Source of the DNA: Synanceia verrucosa
Taxonomy: Eukaryota; Chordata; Actinopteri; Perciformes; Synanceiidae
Direction: 5' to 3'
Assembly (NCBI GenBank): GCA_029721515.1
Contig: CM056554.1
Location: 27,535,736 to 27,599,735, forward strand
DNA: 64,000 bases
This document shows positions 23,801-31,989 of this stretch, piece by piece. Each line of letters begins with the position of its first letter. Within the stretch, counting starts at the first letter, position 1. A program made the translations under genes and the position numbers. Below the pieces are notes generated by a model. It saw only the letters and a list, made by a program, of their open reading frames with translations, ran no database searches and was not told where the DNA came from.

Positions 23801-23983
23801 TAGCTAGCTGTAACTAGCACGTAGCTAGCTAGCTATAGCTAGGTCTGTAAACACACAGGTAGTGATTTTGTTGCTCCAGTTTGTAAAGTCAGGAGAGAGG
23901 CCAGGCCGGCTTACATCGTGGTGGTCCTCCACTATCCACACTGGCAGCTCCTTGTAGAGCCTCTTCAGGGGCGCAGAGCTCAT
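11659..23983 (-). CDS. C5orf22: C5orf22 homologue (UPF0489 family), complete ten-exon gene
   Basis: Spliced CDS on the minus strand: 23915-23983, 22277-22422, 20674-20823, 20448-20581, 18320-18633, 15756-15818, 15074-15195, 13518-13584, 11903-12042, 11659-11815. This is 1,362 nt, 453 codons plus TAA, close to the roughly 440-residue human protein. Every intron is GT-AG and every phase joins without frameshift or stop. Family hallmarks are present: LPVWIVEDHH (residues 13-22), HLDSHPDLLIPVN (46-58), the LSIENWIMP region (74-82), VTSKDNYFLSDGLYV, DIDLDFFS (253-260), AGLTCDSVELPHHIS and the SSLDEYCP tail. The linker at about 168-240 is acidic and variable, including a run of seven Glu. The vertebrate protein has no firmly assigned function; a metal-binding arginase-like fold is an inference from the HxDxHxD and DIDLD motifs. 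Introns 2, 5 and 8 contain minisatellites. I recognised the gene from the family pattern. Confidence 0.96.
11903..12042 (-). CDS. C5orf22: C5orf22 exon 9 (residues 356-402)
   Basis: Acceptor CTCCTCAG|GTGCAT, donor GTCCAG|GTAGAT, phase 2. Encodes VHQAGLTCDSVELPHHIS and LLLKVLPKPTLVTMS. Confidence 0.95.
12190..13400. repeat. 12/24-bp minisatellite in C5orf22 intron 8
   Basis: Repeats of CCTCCACCTGAA with CCATCTACACCT variants, about 1.2 kb. On the plus strand it spells PPEP/PPST-type peptides because the unit is a multiple of three. This is a by-product of the period: it sits in an intron and on the opposite strand to the gene. Confidence 0.93.
13518..13584 (-). CDS. C5orf22: C5orf22 exon 8 (residues 333-355)
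   Basis: 67 bp, acceptor TATTCCCAG|CATGGC, donor GAAATG|GTAAGA. Encodes MASLAQLVSSLRSRN and SPDYEM, which supplies the segment the family has between exons 7 and 9. Its 3' neighbour is the Pro-codon-like minisatellite of intron 8. Confidence 0.9.
14703..14825 (-). repeat. SINE-like repeat, internally deleted copy (intron 7)
   Basis: Reverse complement of the repeat at 34.9 and 40.1 kb. It keeps the tRNA-like head (GTGTAGTGGTTAGC, GGTTCGATTCC) and jumps straight to the 3' part (CTAAGACAGCTGGGATAGG), losing about 200 bp of the middle. Confidence 0.8.
15074..15195 (-). CDS. C5orf22: C5orf22 exon 7 (residues 293-333)
   Basis: Acceptor GTGTCCAG|GAGGAG, donor CCTGG|GTAAAG, phase 2. Encodes VHQLEDLEAAFADLLEDDGE and the WASKP end. 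A competing donor CCA|GTAAGC is two codons earlier but would break the phase with exon 8. Confidence 0.9.
15756..15818 (-). CDS. C5orf22: C5orf22 exon 6 (residues 272-292)
   Basis: 63 bp, acceptor GTGTCCAG|GAAGAG, donor GAGGAG|GTCAGT. Encodes EEYSILKELYNFRGPSPDAE plus one Glu. Too short to stand out as an ORF; found by phase and family match. Confidence 0.9.
16070..16260 (-). repeat. Dispersed repeat, left flank of the 51-bp array
   Basis: 16105-16150 is the reverse complement of 30398-30443 (CACCCTCTAAAGAC, CAGCTCCTCCATCTTTGTTC). It marks one side of a repeat that also occurs at 30.3 kb. Confidence 0.65.
16289..17413. repeat. 51-bp minisatellite in C5orf22 intron 5 (about 22 copies)
   Basis: The unit contains TGTCTGTCCTCCTTTTATTA, CAATGAGGAGCTTTACTTTG and AAATGATCC. 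The 51-bp period equals 17 codons, so the plus strand is open for long runs (repeating CLSSFYYNEELYFEMI). A few 50-bp copies with one T fewer break the frame. Not a gene: no flanking exons in that frame, and it lies antisense in an intron. Confidence 0.94.
17414..17530 (-). repeat. Dispersed repeat, right flank of the 51-bp array
   Basis: The reverse complement of 17420-17485 aligns with 30280-30345 (GCTGAAAGTAA, GATTACT, AACATC). It pairs with the flank at 16.07-16.26 kb. Confidence 0.55.
18255..18294. repeat. (TA)n microsatellite
   Basis: Run of TA dinucleotides with one CTATATAT interruption, 25 bp from the C5orf22 exon 5 donor. Confidence 0.9.
18320..18633 (-). CDS. C5orf22: C5orf22 exon 5 (residues 167-271)
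   Basis: Acceptor GACATCTCAG|AGACTC, donor ACACAG|GTATAA, phase 0. Holds the variable acidic linker, including Glu codons in a nearly pure GAG run, then the conserved ILDIDLDFFSCKNPFKELY. The upstream ORF seen in this frame is intron read-through. Confidence 0.94.
19780..19840 (+). repeat. LINE/SINE-type 3' tail fragment
   Basis: CTTGGGTTTGTGAAAGGCAC then TATATAAAT and a TTATTATTA tail match the common 3' ends of fish L2-type elements. Only the tail is evident. Confidence 0.45.
20448..20581 (-). CDS. C5orf22: C5orf22 exon 4 (residues 122-167)
   Basis: Acceptor CTGTGCAG|GGTGACC, donor GACAG|GTGGGT, phase 1. Encodes VTSKDNYFLSDGLYVSEKQL. Separated from exon 3 by a 92-bp intron. Confidence 0.95.
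20674..20823 (-). CDS. C5orf22: C5orf22 exon 3 (residues 72-122)
   Basis: Acceptor TCTCGTCAG|TGAGCTC, donor ATCAG|GTCTGA. Encodes ELSIENWIMPMVYAGH and the WAQQIREGEH block. The 15-bp minisatellite begins only about 40 bp upstream of its acceptor. Confidence 0.95.
20865..21428. repeat. 15-bp minisatellite in C5orf22 intron 2 (about 37 copies)
   Basis: Alternates GGGCTGCAGGGTGAA and GGGCTGCATTGTGCA, both 15 bp, with occasional 16-bp copies (AGGGGTGAA). It is open in all three minus frames and two plus frames. It starts about 40 bp upstream of the exon 3 acceptor. Confidence 0.95.
21539..22170. mobile_element. Putative non-autonomous DNA transposon (MITE) in intron 2
   Basis: The left end GACCAGGGCCCAATCCCAAA and the inverted right end GACCTGGGCTCAATCCTAAA match at 19 of 22 positions when extended to CC. 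Both are followed by CACACT-type subterminal sequence. No target-site duplication is clear. The interior has a 76-codon minus ORF (21775-22005) of unknown nature. Superfamily not assigned. Confidence 0.5.
22277..22422 (-). CDS. C5orf22: C5orf22 exon 2 (residues 24-72)
   Basis: Acceptor TTTGCCAG|GTGGTG, donor CTCAG|GTATGT, phase 2. Encodes HIYRAIASRHLP and the HLDSHPDLLIPVN metal-site-like motif, then SADTVFDKEKLL. Confidence 0.95.
22423..23914. other. C5orf22 intron 1, no separate gene
   Basis: Contains a LINE-tail-like fragment at about 23165-23215 and AGCTAGCT-rich low complexity at about 23580-23845. The short plus ORF at 22506-22772 has no recognisable family. Confidence 0.5.
23915..23983 (-). 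CDS. C5orf22: C5orf22 exon 1 (residues 1-23)
   Basis: ATG at 23983-23981, encoding MSSAPLKRLYKELPVWIVED and three more residues, then donor GAT|GTAAGC, phase 0. The start is chosen because it is the only in-frame Met before the conserved LPVW-VEDH block. It lies about 190 bp downstream of the ETS/CRE cluster. Confidence 0.93.
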
Positions 23984-24171
23984 CACTGACGGCAAACAGG
24001 CTCTGCTGACTCACTCCTTCGCGGTCCGGTACTCTTATTGTTAGCTTTACTTTAGCCAGTTAGCATACACACCCCCTCGAGCTCATAGTTTGCTCACGTT
24101 TCATCAGAAAGAGTTTGTTAGCAGGACCACCTGGGTCACCATCTATATCAGTCTGTGGCTGCCATGAGCCG

Positions 24172-24207
24172 CCGGAAGTGACGTAACGTATTTTGATGTC
24201 CGGAAGG
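24172..24207 (-). promoter_or_regulatory. ETS/CRE cluster, likely C5orf22 core promoter
   Basis: CCGGAAGTGACGTAA (24172-24186) joins a consensus ETS/GABP site to a CRE/ATF-like half palindrome. A second CCGGAAG follows at 24200-24206. Such pairs are typical of TATA-less housekeeping promoters. It lies about 190 bp upstream of the C5orf22 ATG. Transcription start not determined. Confidence 0.6.
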
Positions 24208-24602
24208 AAACAACTGTCAGCATGCAAAAGTTCCTAGTGAACAGAAAGTGGGAGCATGAGATTGTCAAAGTCAGGTCGTAGGTTTATTAAACTTTGCACA
24301 AGAGGGATTGTTTAATTTAAGAAATGTGCCGACAGTTTGTGGGAAGAAACCCTATACCAGAGATACAAATGAAAATAAAGCAGATAAGAAGTACTTATAA
24401 GAAGTGTAAAATGAATTTCTCTCATCCTTCATTTTAGTCATTTTAGACAATTTTTGTATTCCAAATTTACATTTGTCATACTCTGTATGATTTTTTAAAT
24501 TGCATTGAAAAAGACAGTATGTAGAAAATATAAATTAAAAAAAATCTTATTGCAAACAGTAGGCTACACACTTGAACCTGAAAATGATTGTAATATGGGA
24601 AG
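24208..24602. other. AT-rich gap between promoter and Gypsy element
   Basis: No gene is supported. A short plus frame from ATG at 24222 (18 codons to a possible GTCAG|GTCGTA donor) could be a divergent first exon, but nothing confirms it. No LTR-like match to 28.7-28.9 kb is visible. Confidence 0.4.
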
Positions 24603-25476
24603 TCAATTTGTCGTCATATCAGAGGAGACACATGGCTGCTGAGGAGGTGGATTGGGCAATGAAGGTTGACCAACGGGTGCATCTTCAGCTGCTGTATCCC
24701 TGATGTCGGTCGGGGTCTCCATGTCACCTCCAGTGTTCCAGTTATCGTCATTCAGCAGTGGACTGCTGTGGTCAGGAGTGATGGAGAGTTGTTCTTGCAC
24801 TGGACGAATATCTCTGCGGTTTCGACGGTATTTCTTCCCATTCACCAGAACCAGATAAGAGCGATCGCGGAGCTGGTCAATGCATAATCCCAGCGCCCAA
24901 GTGCTGTCTGGATGGTTGGGGTGAAGAAGGACACGTACCGCCTGCCCTTGTGTGATGAGTCGGAGGTCGCGAGCATGAAGTTCGTATCGGTGTTTGACTG
25001 CTGCTCCTTTGACTCTTTTCTTTGCGACGACATCTTTCATCACTTCAGGGTTCAGAAGAGCACTCCGTCTGGGCAGGAGTGATCGGGTCCGCCTTGACAT
25101 GAGTCTTTGAACCGGTGAGCTGTCGAGGCCTTCTGTTGGAGTGTTCCTCCAGTCAAGCACTGCTTTCCATGGGTCCTCTCCAGCCATTGTACAGCGTTTC
25201 AGTAACATCTTGGCTATTTTCACAGCTGACTCCACTTTGCCATTACTCTGGCTATAATGTGGGGATGAGGTTGCATGCTCAAAGTCCCACTCCTCAGCAA
25301 ATTGTTGGAATTCCATGCTGTTGAGGCGTGCCATGTCTGCAAAATTGTTTCTTGCATCCTTCAATGACAGTGGATGCAGTGTAGTCTGAAAGATCATCAA
25401 TCTCCCAGTAATCAGAATAGTAATCCACCATGATGAGATATGTGGAACTCTTGATGCTGAAAAGGTCTATTCCCAC
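24603..25476 (-). pseudogene. Integrase core and tail of Gypsy element 2
   Basis: The first Asp region is in 25294-25476 (GIDLFSIKSSTYLIMVDYYS). The Glu region is in 24603-25400 (SQSNGKVESAVK), in another frame. The block that normally holds the second catalytic Asp (a SDNGPQF-type motif) is deleted at about 25330, where the two frames meet. The C-terminal domain continues to a TGA at 24603-24605. This integrase cannot be active. Confidence 0.85.
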
Positions 25477-25499
25477 TTTGGACCATGGGATGTCCAGAA

Positions 25500-26578
25500 T
25501 GTGGTGTGCGGTCAGTGTTTCTTTCTGTCGTCTCCCTTGAGTGGCATTGCAGGTGGCGCAGCCATTTGTGAAGTTTGTTATGTCTTCAGCAATTCCTGGC
25601 CAGAAAATGGCCTCACGGGCCTTTCTCTGACTGGCCTCAATACCAGAATGCCCAATGTGAATCTTCTTCAGGAAGCTGTTGCGTAATGTTTCAGGAATAA
25701 AGACCCTCTGTCCTTTAAAGATTAAGCCCTCTTCTGTTGCGAGTTCTTCTTTGTATGTCCAGAATGGACGAAGCGGAGGGTCTACAGCATGCTTGTGTTC
25801 CGGCCGGCCTTTGCTGAATGTCTGTTCAGAGCCTGGGCCACCGGATCTTGAGCAGAGTGTGTCTTGATGGACTCCAGCGTCTTTGTAGTGATGTTGGTGT
25901 TGCTGCTGTGTCTGACATGTTCCAGGTCTGCTGACGTCAGACCCATGGCATATACAGAGGCTGGTGTCTGCATTTGTGGGTGTTCCACAGTGGACTGTGG
26001 AGTTCCGGACAAAAAGTCAGCCAAATACAGTTCTTTGCCTGGTGTGTACAGCAGGTGTATCTGGTACCTCTGAAGCCTGAGCAACATCCGTTGCAGTCTC
26101 TTTGGTGCCATGAGCAATGATTTCTTGAAAATTGTCTCCAGGGGCTTGTGATCACTGCGAACAGTGATGTGATCCCTGCCATGGAGGTACTGATCAAATT
26201 TGTCACACGCAAAGACAATGGCGAGACATTCTTTTTCAATTTGTGCGTACCTCTGTTCAGTTGGGGTCAGTGTCCTCGAGGCAAAGGCTGACCGTTTTGA
26301 AGGAGGGCTGCTCCCAGGCCTGTTTCGCTTGCATCACATTGCAGGGTGACCTCTTCATTAAAGTCATAGTATTTTAGGACAGGGTGCTGTGTGACTAGCT
26401 GTTTGATACAGCGCAATGCTTCGTCATGCTGTGAGAGCCAGGCCCATTCAACATCCTTGTCAGTCAGGCGTCGGAGTGGAGAGGTAGAGACGAATCCAAG
26501 CAGCCGCTGAAGAGACTTCACATCATGTGGCGTTTCCATGTTCTGGACGGCAGCTACCTTGTCTGGATCTGGGCATAA
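25500..26578 (-). pseudogene. RNase H and integrase zinc region of Gypsy element 2
   Basis: After the TGA the frame gives LCPDPDKV and LQRLLGF. About 15 residues are then missing before APLRRLTD-like sequence, followed by LQCDASETGLGAALLQ. A frameshift near 26290 moves RNase H (FASRTLTPTEQRYAQ, MAPKRLQRMLLRLQRY) to another frame, open to about 25782. The HHCC integrase finger follows at about 25500-25680. Confidence 0.8.
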
Positions 26579-28582
26579 TCATTCCGTGGTGAGTAAGTGT
26601 CCCATGTATGTCACACTAGGGAGCTTCAGTCGCAACTTTCTTTTGTTTAGCTTTAGGTTGACTGCCCTGGCTCGCTGGAGGAGGGCTGTTAGATTGTTGT
26701 CATGATCGATCATTGCTTCATCATTGGTGTCACCGCATCCATAAACAAGAATGTCATCAGCTATTACTGCCACACCTTTGAGGCCCTGTAACACTTCATG
26801 TTGTCTTCTCTGATACTCTTCGGCTGCTGGCTTGATCCCGAAAGGCATCCTGAGCCGCCTGTAGCGCCCCAAAGGTGTCCAGAATGTTGTAAGATAGCTG
26901 CTTGCCTCATCCAGCTTTATTTGCCAGTAGCCATCTTTCGCATCCAATACTGAAAACGTCTTTGCCTTGGCTATTTCAGGCAGAATCTCCTCTATTGTTG
27001 GCATCTGATAATGTGGTCGAAGAGCTTTGTTTAGTACTGTGGGGTCGATGCAAATGCAGAGTTTGTCCTTCTTGTCCACCACCACCATATTGCTGATCCA
27101 TGGAGTTGGGTCTGTGACTTTGGCAATGATGCCCCTTGTTTCCATGTCTTCTATGGCCTTTGTGAATCTGTCTTTGATGGGAATCGGGACCCTGCGAGGG
27201 AGCTGCTGCACAGGTCTTATGGCGGGATCAACCTTTAAGTGGAGCTCACCAGGGAGGCATCCAAGGCCATCGAATACGTCATCATATGAGGATATGAGCT
27301 CCTCCGTCGTCTTTGGCATGGTGGCGCTGTCTGCTTGTCCTGCCTCAAGGCTGTGTACGACATGGCTGCTGGTAATCTGGAGTAGATTGAGTCGTAGGCA
27401 GGTGTCTGCTGAGGGCAGAGGGGTTTGTGATGTCTCCATTACGTGGAATCTCAGGATGTAGGTGTTGCCATTATGTTCTGCTTTGAGACTGCATTCCCCT
27501 TTTGGCTGAATCAATGTACCATCATATAGCTTCAGAGTGGTTTTGCTTGGTGACAAGGGCGGATTGCCATGTTGGAGCAGGCGCTGGAGGTCTCCAAAGC
27601 CAATGACATTGACAGTGGAACCAGTGTCTAGTTGGCATTTTATGACATGTGAGGGGTCATACTGAAGCATTTCATCATTGTGTGGGGATAATTTAAGGTG
27701 TATGAACCACTTGTTCTTGTTGGCTTGCATGAAATTTATGTGGGAAAGATAAAGCATGGAATCATTTTCATCTTCTCTCTCTTCATCCTCTTCCACTAGA
27801 TTCAGTTGTGGCTTACGCTGTTCTTGCTGGCAAACTCTTGCAAAATGATTCCGTTTCCCACATGCTTTACATATCACACCATAAGCTGGACAGTTGGCCT
27901 TGCCGTGGATAGTTCCACAGTAACAACATGCATTGGTATGAGACGATTTTTGTCTGGTATGTTCTGGCACACTTGGCTGTTTACTTCCCCTGTGGCCCTG
28001 GCGAACGTCTCGTGACGCGTAGTAGACGGTGTGTTGATCCTCGCCTGAAATTTTCTTCAGTTGGGCTAATGTCTGTTCACCGGCACGGCACATATCAACA
28101 GCTTGAGTCAGTGTCAGTTTCAGCTCGCGCAACATCCGTGCCTGTGCGCTTGTATCTTTTGTGCCTATGACAAGTTTATTGCGGATTAAATCATCTCTCA
28201 GGCAGCCAAAATCACAAATGTCAGCTAGCTTTCTTAGCTTGGCTATGTATTGGTCTGCAGACTCATTTTGGCTTTGCTTGCAATCATTAAACACAAACCT
28301 TTCGTAGATTACATTTCTGGTCGGTTCAAAGTGTTTTTCTAGTGCATCCAGGACTTTCTTCGGATCTGTCCGGTCCGTGGCAGGCATATGAAGGTGACGC
28401 TGCAGATGATGGCACTCTTTCCCCATTACTGATAGCAGTGTGGCCACGCGAATGTTGTTGTCTTTTTTGTCTAATCCAGTCGCAATTTTGTAGTTTTCCC
28501 ATTGCGCGCGGAAAAACATCCAGTTGTTGTATGCATCACCCTTCATGTCCATGGGCTCCGGGACTGGAATGTGATATGCCAT
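26579..28582 (-). pseudogene. Gag, protease and reverse transcriptase of Gypsy element 2
   Basis: The likely start is MAYHIPVPEPMDM at 28582. Then come a capsid-like region, two zinc knuckles (CYCGTIHGKANC, CKACGKRNHFARVC), the protease motif CQLDTGSTVNVIG, and reverse transcriptase with LDAKDGYWQIKL and IADDILVYG, both catalytic motifs intact. The frame ends at a TGA right after GHLLTTE. Translation resumes in the same frame beyond the stop, so this is a nonsense mutation in an otherwise long frame. Confidence 0.9.
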
Positions 28583-28680
28583 GGTGGAAGTTTTCCTGCT
28601 TCTGGGCATCAGTTCTACTTTAAGTCGAATTCGTGGTTGGCACACCGTTTGCTCATGTGTCTCAAAGGCATCCGGGTTAG

Positions 28681-28693
28681 ACTTCTGACACCA
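28681..28693 (-). promoter_or_regulatory. Primer binding site, tRNA-Leu type
   Basis: TGGTGTCAGAAGT begins with the TGG that pairs with a tRNA CCA end and resembles the tRNA-Leu primer sites of vertebrate LTR elements. It abuts the LTR. Confidence 0.65.
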
Positions 28694-28864
28694 TGTTCAA
28701 TGATGTTGATCTCAACTCGGGTATAAACGACTCTGGCTTTACTCATAACTTCAGCACATACAACTCAGCTTGCAGGCTGTAACATACATCTTACTGCCTG
28801 GCTTCCTCTATGGTGTTGTGTCTTAAACATACTTCCTAGAGTGCCACCTAGTGGCACTATAACA
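28694..28864 (-). repeat. 5' LTR of Gypsy element 2 (about 171 bp)
   Basis: On the minus strand it runs from TGTTATAGTGCC to CATTGAACA, directly followed by the primer site. The outer end could instead be at 28872 (TGTTACAGTG). Boundaries rest on the TG...CA rule, because the partner LTR is absent. Confidence 0.65.
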
Positions 28865-28872
28865 CTGTAACA

Positions 28873-30659
28873 GCTGCTTAGACCCTCCTGCAGGCCTGCA
28901 GGTGGAGAGTTGTGAGGGGAGTAGGTCACTTTAGGCTCGGAGGAAAATACATTACAGGTTTCAGTCTACAACAAAGTCTGTCAAAAATGTCATCATGTGT
29001 GAAACGATCATAATTATCATATGGATTCTTGAGTTATGACTGTGAGTTATGAGGTGATCTTGACTTTTGGCCACCAAACTCAGTTCATCCTTGAGCCCAC
29101 ACTTATGGATACTGGACACCAAGATGGCGGCAACCAGAATTCACCATACACCATACACTGAAACATGATAGTCACAAGAATGGGACAAACACAGACACAC
29201 AGTGACCTTTGACCACTGAACACAAACATCAGTCCATCCTTGACTGGACATTTGTGCCAAATTTGGACAACCCAAAGACATGCTGAGCTGCTGATATTAC
29301 TTTATCATGATATTGTATTAGTGTGGCCAATAAAGCTGGTGCTGATTCTGACATGATGGCTTTGGCCACGGCAATGGATAAAAAGTTTCCAAATAGTCTT
29401 GTGTAATCAAACCGAAACCTACACACAAATGGAAATCCAATATGTGAGAGCATTTTCTTCCATCGGTTGGTCTAGTGTTCCTATACAGATGTGCGTGTTA
29501 CACAGTGTGCATGTATATCCACCCTTTGATCTCGGTGGCCTGTGCAAAGCAATGCAAGGCTTTGATCTCTTTCGGTTTGGACCGTAGCCCATAGGCGGTG
29601 ACAGCAAGATGATGCGTGGTGGAAGCAACACAGACAGAGGAGAATGAAAGAGAAAAGATTAAAATGATGGCAGCCTGCTTGGTGGAGGTGGAGGGGGAGG
29701 TGAAGACAGAGGAAGGTGAACAAAGACACAGCAGGAGATTCACTGCAGATGAAAGAATAAGAGTGATGGAGGAAATAGAGAAGATGCAGAACATAACGGA
29801 CCTGTGGATATATGTGCAGATATTTTAACATTTTGCTTTCAAGGGTCAGTTCAATCAAATTACAACAATAAAAACACTCTTGGTGTAAAGCAGACCAAAC
29901 AACAACAGCAGCTCAAAAAAATCTCTGAAAAGGTTAAAGCTCGAGGCACGTCTGCCACCTTCACCATCTTAACCACAGACTCCAGGGATAGCCCTGCAGA
30001 TCATAGATCAGGTTTTCCTGTTGTGCACCATGTCAATAATTTAAGACAATAAAAATATACTGTACATTGGTGATAGCCATTCTATTTTCAATTTGCAGAG
30101 AGGACATGTCTCTATTATATCTTTTCCTAACTCAATTTTTGTTACTTCATCTAGTTTAAAGTAGTCAATATGTACATTTATACAGAGATTTGTAAACTTG
30201 GCACCTCATGTCTGTTTTGTGTGAGTGATGCATGTTTTTTTGTGATCTATGTAAACTGCTATACTTTACTAAATTACTGCTGAAAGTAATTTGTTACACG
30301 ATAATCACATTACTTTTAGATTACTGTGAAACATCACCTGGGAGGCATGATAACTAACTAACTGTGAAAATGCTTCACACTTCTTTGCTGTCACATTTCC
30401 ACCCTCTAAAGACATCTTAACCAGCTCCTCCATCTTTGTTCATCTCCTCGTCCAAAGTCAAAGAGGTGTCATGACAAATGTTGATCGAAAGCTGGAAACT
30501 TGTTTAAAATCAGCATCCAATCATTTTAATTTACTTCATATAAATCAAGATGGGCAAGAAAATAAGGTATTTATTGATTCATTTATTTTTATATAAAGGT
30601 ACAGCACATTTACTTATGTTTCAGAACTGGACCCATGGCTTTATTCTCACTGACACTCA
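28873..30659. other. No gene seen; dispersed repeat fragments
   Basis: 29030-29330 resembles widespread teleost repeats (GTGACCTTTGACCACTGAAC, GTGCCAAATTTGGA), with a LINE-like tail CCAATAAAGCTGGTGCTGAT. 30270-30480 is a copy of the repeat that flanks the 51-bp array. The 70-codon plus ORF at 29616-29828 has no recognised family. Confidence 0.5.
30270..30480 (+). repeat. Dispersed repeat, array-free relative of 16.07-17.53 kb
   Basis: Two blocks (30280-30345 and 30398-30443) match, in inverted orientation, the two flanks of the 51-bp minisatellite. Only about 50 bp lie between them here. Confidence 0.6.
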
Positions 30660-30689
30660 TAAATAATAATAATAATAATAATTATTATT

Positions 30690-31419
30690 ATTATTTTGCG
30701 GACGACACAGCCATCGTGGGATGTATCAGGAGTGGACAGGAGGGGGAGTACAGAGAACTGATCCAGGGCGATCCAACCACCTGCTTCTCAACACCACCAA
30801 GACCAGGGAGATGGTGGTGGATTTCAGGAGACCCAGGCCTCAGCCAGTGCCAGTTTTTATCAAAGGGGACTGTGTGGAGGTGGTACCCACCTATAAATAC
30901 CTGGGAGTACTGCTGGATGATAAACTGGACTGGACTGCCAACACAGACGCTCTGTGCAGGAAAGGACAGAGCCGTCTGTACTTCCTCAGAAGGCTGGCAT
31001 CCTTCAACATCTGCATCAAGCTGCTACAGATCTTCTACCAGTCTGTGGTAGCGAGTGCCCTCCTGTACGCAGTTGTGTGCTGGGGGGGCAGCCTGAAGAA
31101 GAAGGACGCTGCATGCCTGGACAAACTGGTGAGGAAGGCAGGCTCTGTCGTTGGCACAGAGCTGGACAGGCTAACATCTGTGGCAGAGCGACATCCACTT
31201 CACAGCACCATCTCCAGGCAGAGGAGCAGCTTCAGTGACAGACTGCTGTCACTGTCCTGATCCACAGACACACTCAGAAGATCGTTCCTCCCCCACGCCG
31301 TTCGCCTCTACAACACCTCTCTGGGGGAGCGACAACACAAACACTGAGCCTGGACCCTGGACTCACCACACATTCACACCACACACCTGGACACACACAT
31401 GCACTTTCTCACCACATCT

Positions 31420-31468
<49 letters not shown>

Positions 31469-31617
31469 AGTATATATTTTGGTGCTAGATATTTTATTTT
31501 ATTGATATATTGATATTCTATTTCCTTGAACCCTGTCTGTTTTACCTTTCAAGCTGCTGGAACTGTAAATTTCTCTGTGAGATGAATAAAGTATCTATCT
31601 ATCTATCTATCTATCTA
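30690..31617 (+). mobile_element. 5'-truncated L2-like LINE, 3' end with (ATCT)n tail
   Basis: Begins abruptly after an (AAT)n/(TTA)n run, inside the reverse transcriptase, at the active-site motif FADDTAIVG. A frameshift follows at about 30750. Then come KTREMVVDFRRPRPQPVPVF, YKYLGVLLDDKLDW and GQSRLYFLRRLASF. A TGA at 31258 interrupts the frame; homology continues (LRRSFLPHAVRLYNTSLGER) to about 31347. The 3' UTR has a (TA)n run at about 31423-31465 and ends GATGAATAAAGTATCTATC with a repeated tail. A dead, 5'-truncated copy typical of LINE integration. Confidence 0.85.
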
Positions 31618-31821
31618 ATACAGAACATTTACATTACAGATTATAGGTTTTTCCTTAACAGATCTGATAAAGTTCAAGGCAAAATTAGCACTAGATAAAA
31701 CTGATGATTTGTAAATATTGTGATTATAATGTAAGAAAATATGAGTGTTTTTATTCCAGTCATTGTCATTTACTAATAATGAAATTTACTGCATTATGGC
31801 GAACAGCCAGCAGGGATGCAA

Positions 31822-31950
31822 TCAGGCCTTCACCACCAGTTTCTGCTGCTCCTTCTGGTCCATGATGAACTTTCTGTCATCGTCCATCAGCTGCTCTTTA
31901 AAGTGGAAACAGTTTAAAACCACGAACCAGCCGCACATTGTGAAAAACAT
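31822..31950 (-). CDS. Small ORF with nearby polyadenylation signal, possible terminal exon or retrocopy
   Basis: A 42-codon frame (MFFTMCGWFVVLN then HFKEQLMDDDRKFIMDQKEQ) has a hydrophobic start and a charged, helix-like end, with TGA at 31824-31822. An AATAAA lies about 70 bp downstream on the same strand (about 31750). Upstream the frame is closed within seven codons, and no strong acceptor is visible. It could be the last exon of a small membrane-protein gene, a processed fragment, or chance. I do not recognise it. Confidence 0.3.
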   Translation of the reverse strand: MFFTMCGWFVVLNCFHFKEQLMDDDRKFIMDQKEQQKLVVKA

Positions 31951-31989
31951 TTTGTCTTTTGCTTTTGGTCATGACACATTTTAAATAAA

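Larger units (their letters stand above)
24603..28864 (-). mobile_element. Ty3/Gypsy element 2 (tRNA-primed type), 3' LTR missing
   Basis: On the minus strand, the order is LTR, primer site, gag with two zinc knuckles, protease, reverse transcriptase, RNase H, integrase, tail. It differs from the other two Gypsy copies: no chromodomain, a tRNA-Leu-like primer site, and a protein resembling the K02A2.6-type Gypsy lineage. It has an in-frame TGA at 26579-26581, a deletion in the reverse transcriptase connection, a frameshift near 26290 and a deletion in integrase. I find no 3' LTR after the stop at 24603, so it is truncated there. It points toward the C5orf22 promoter. Confidence 0.9.
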
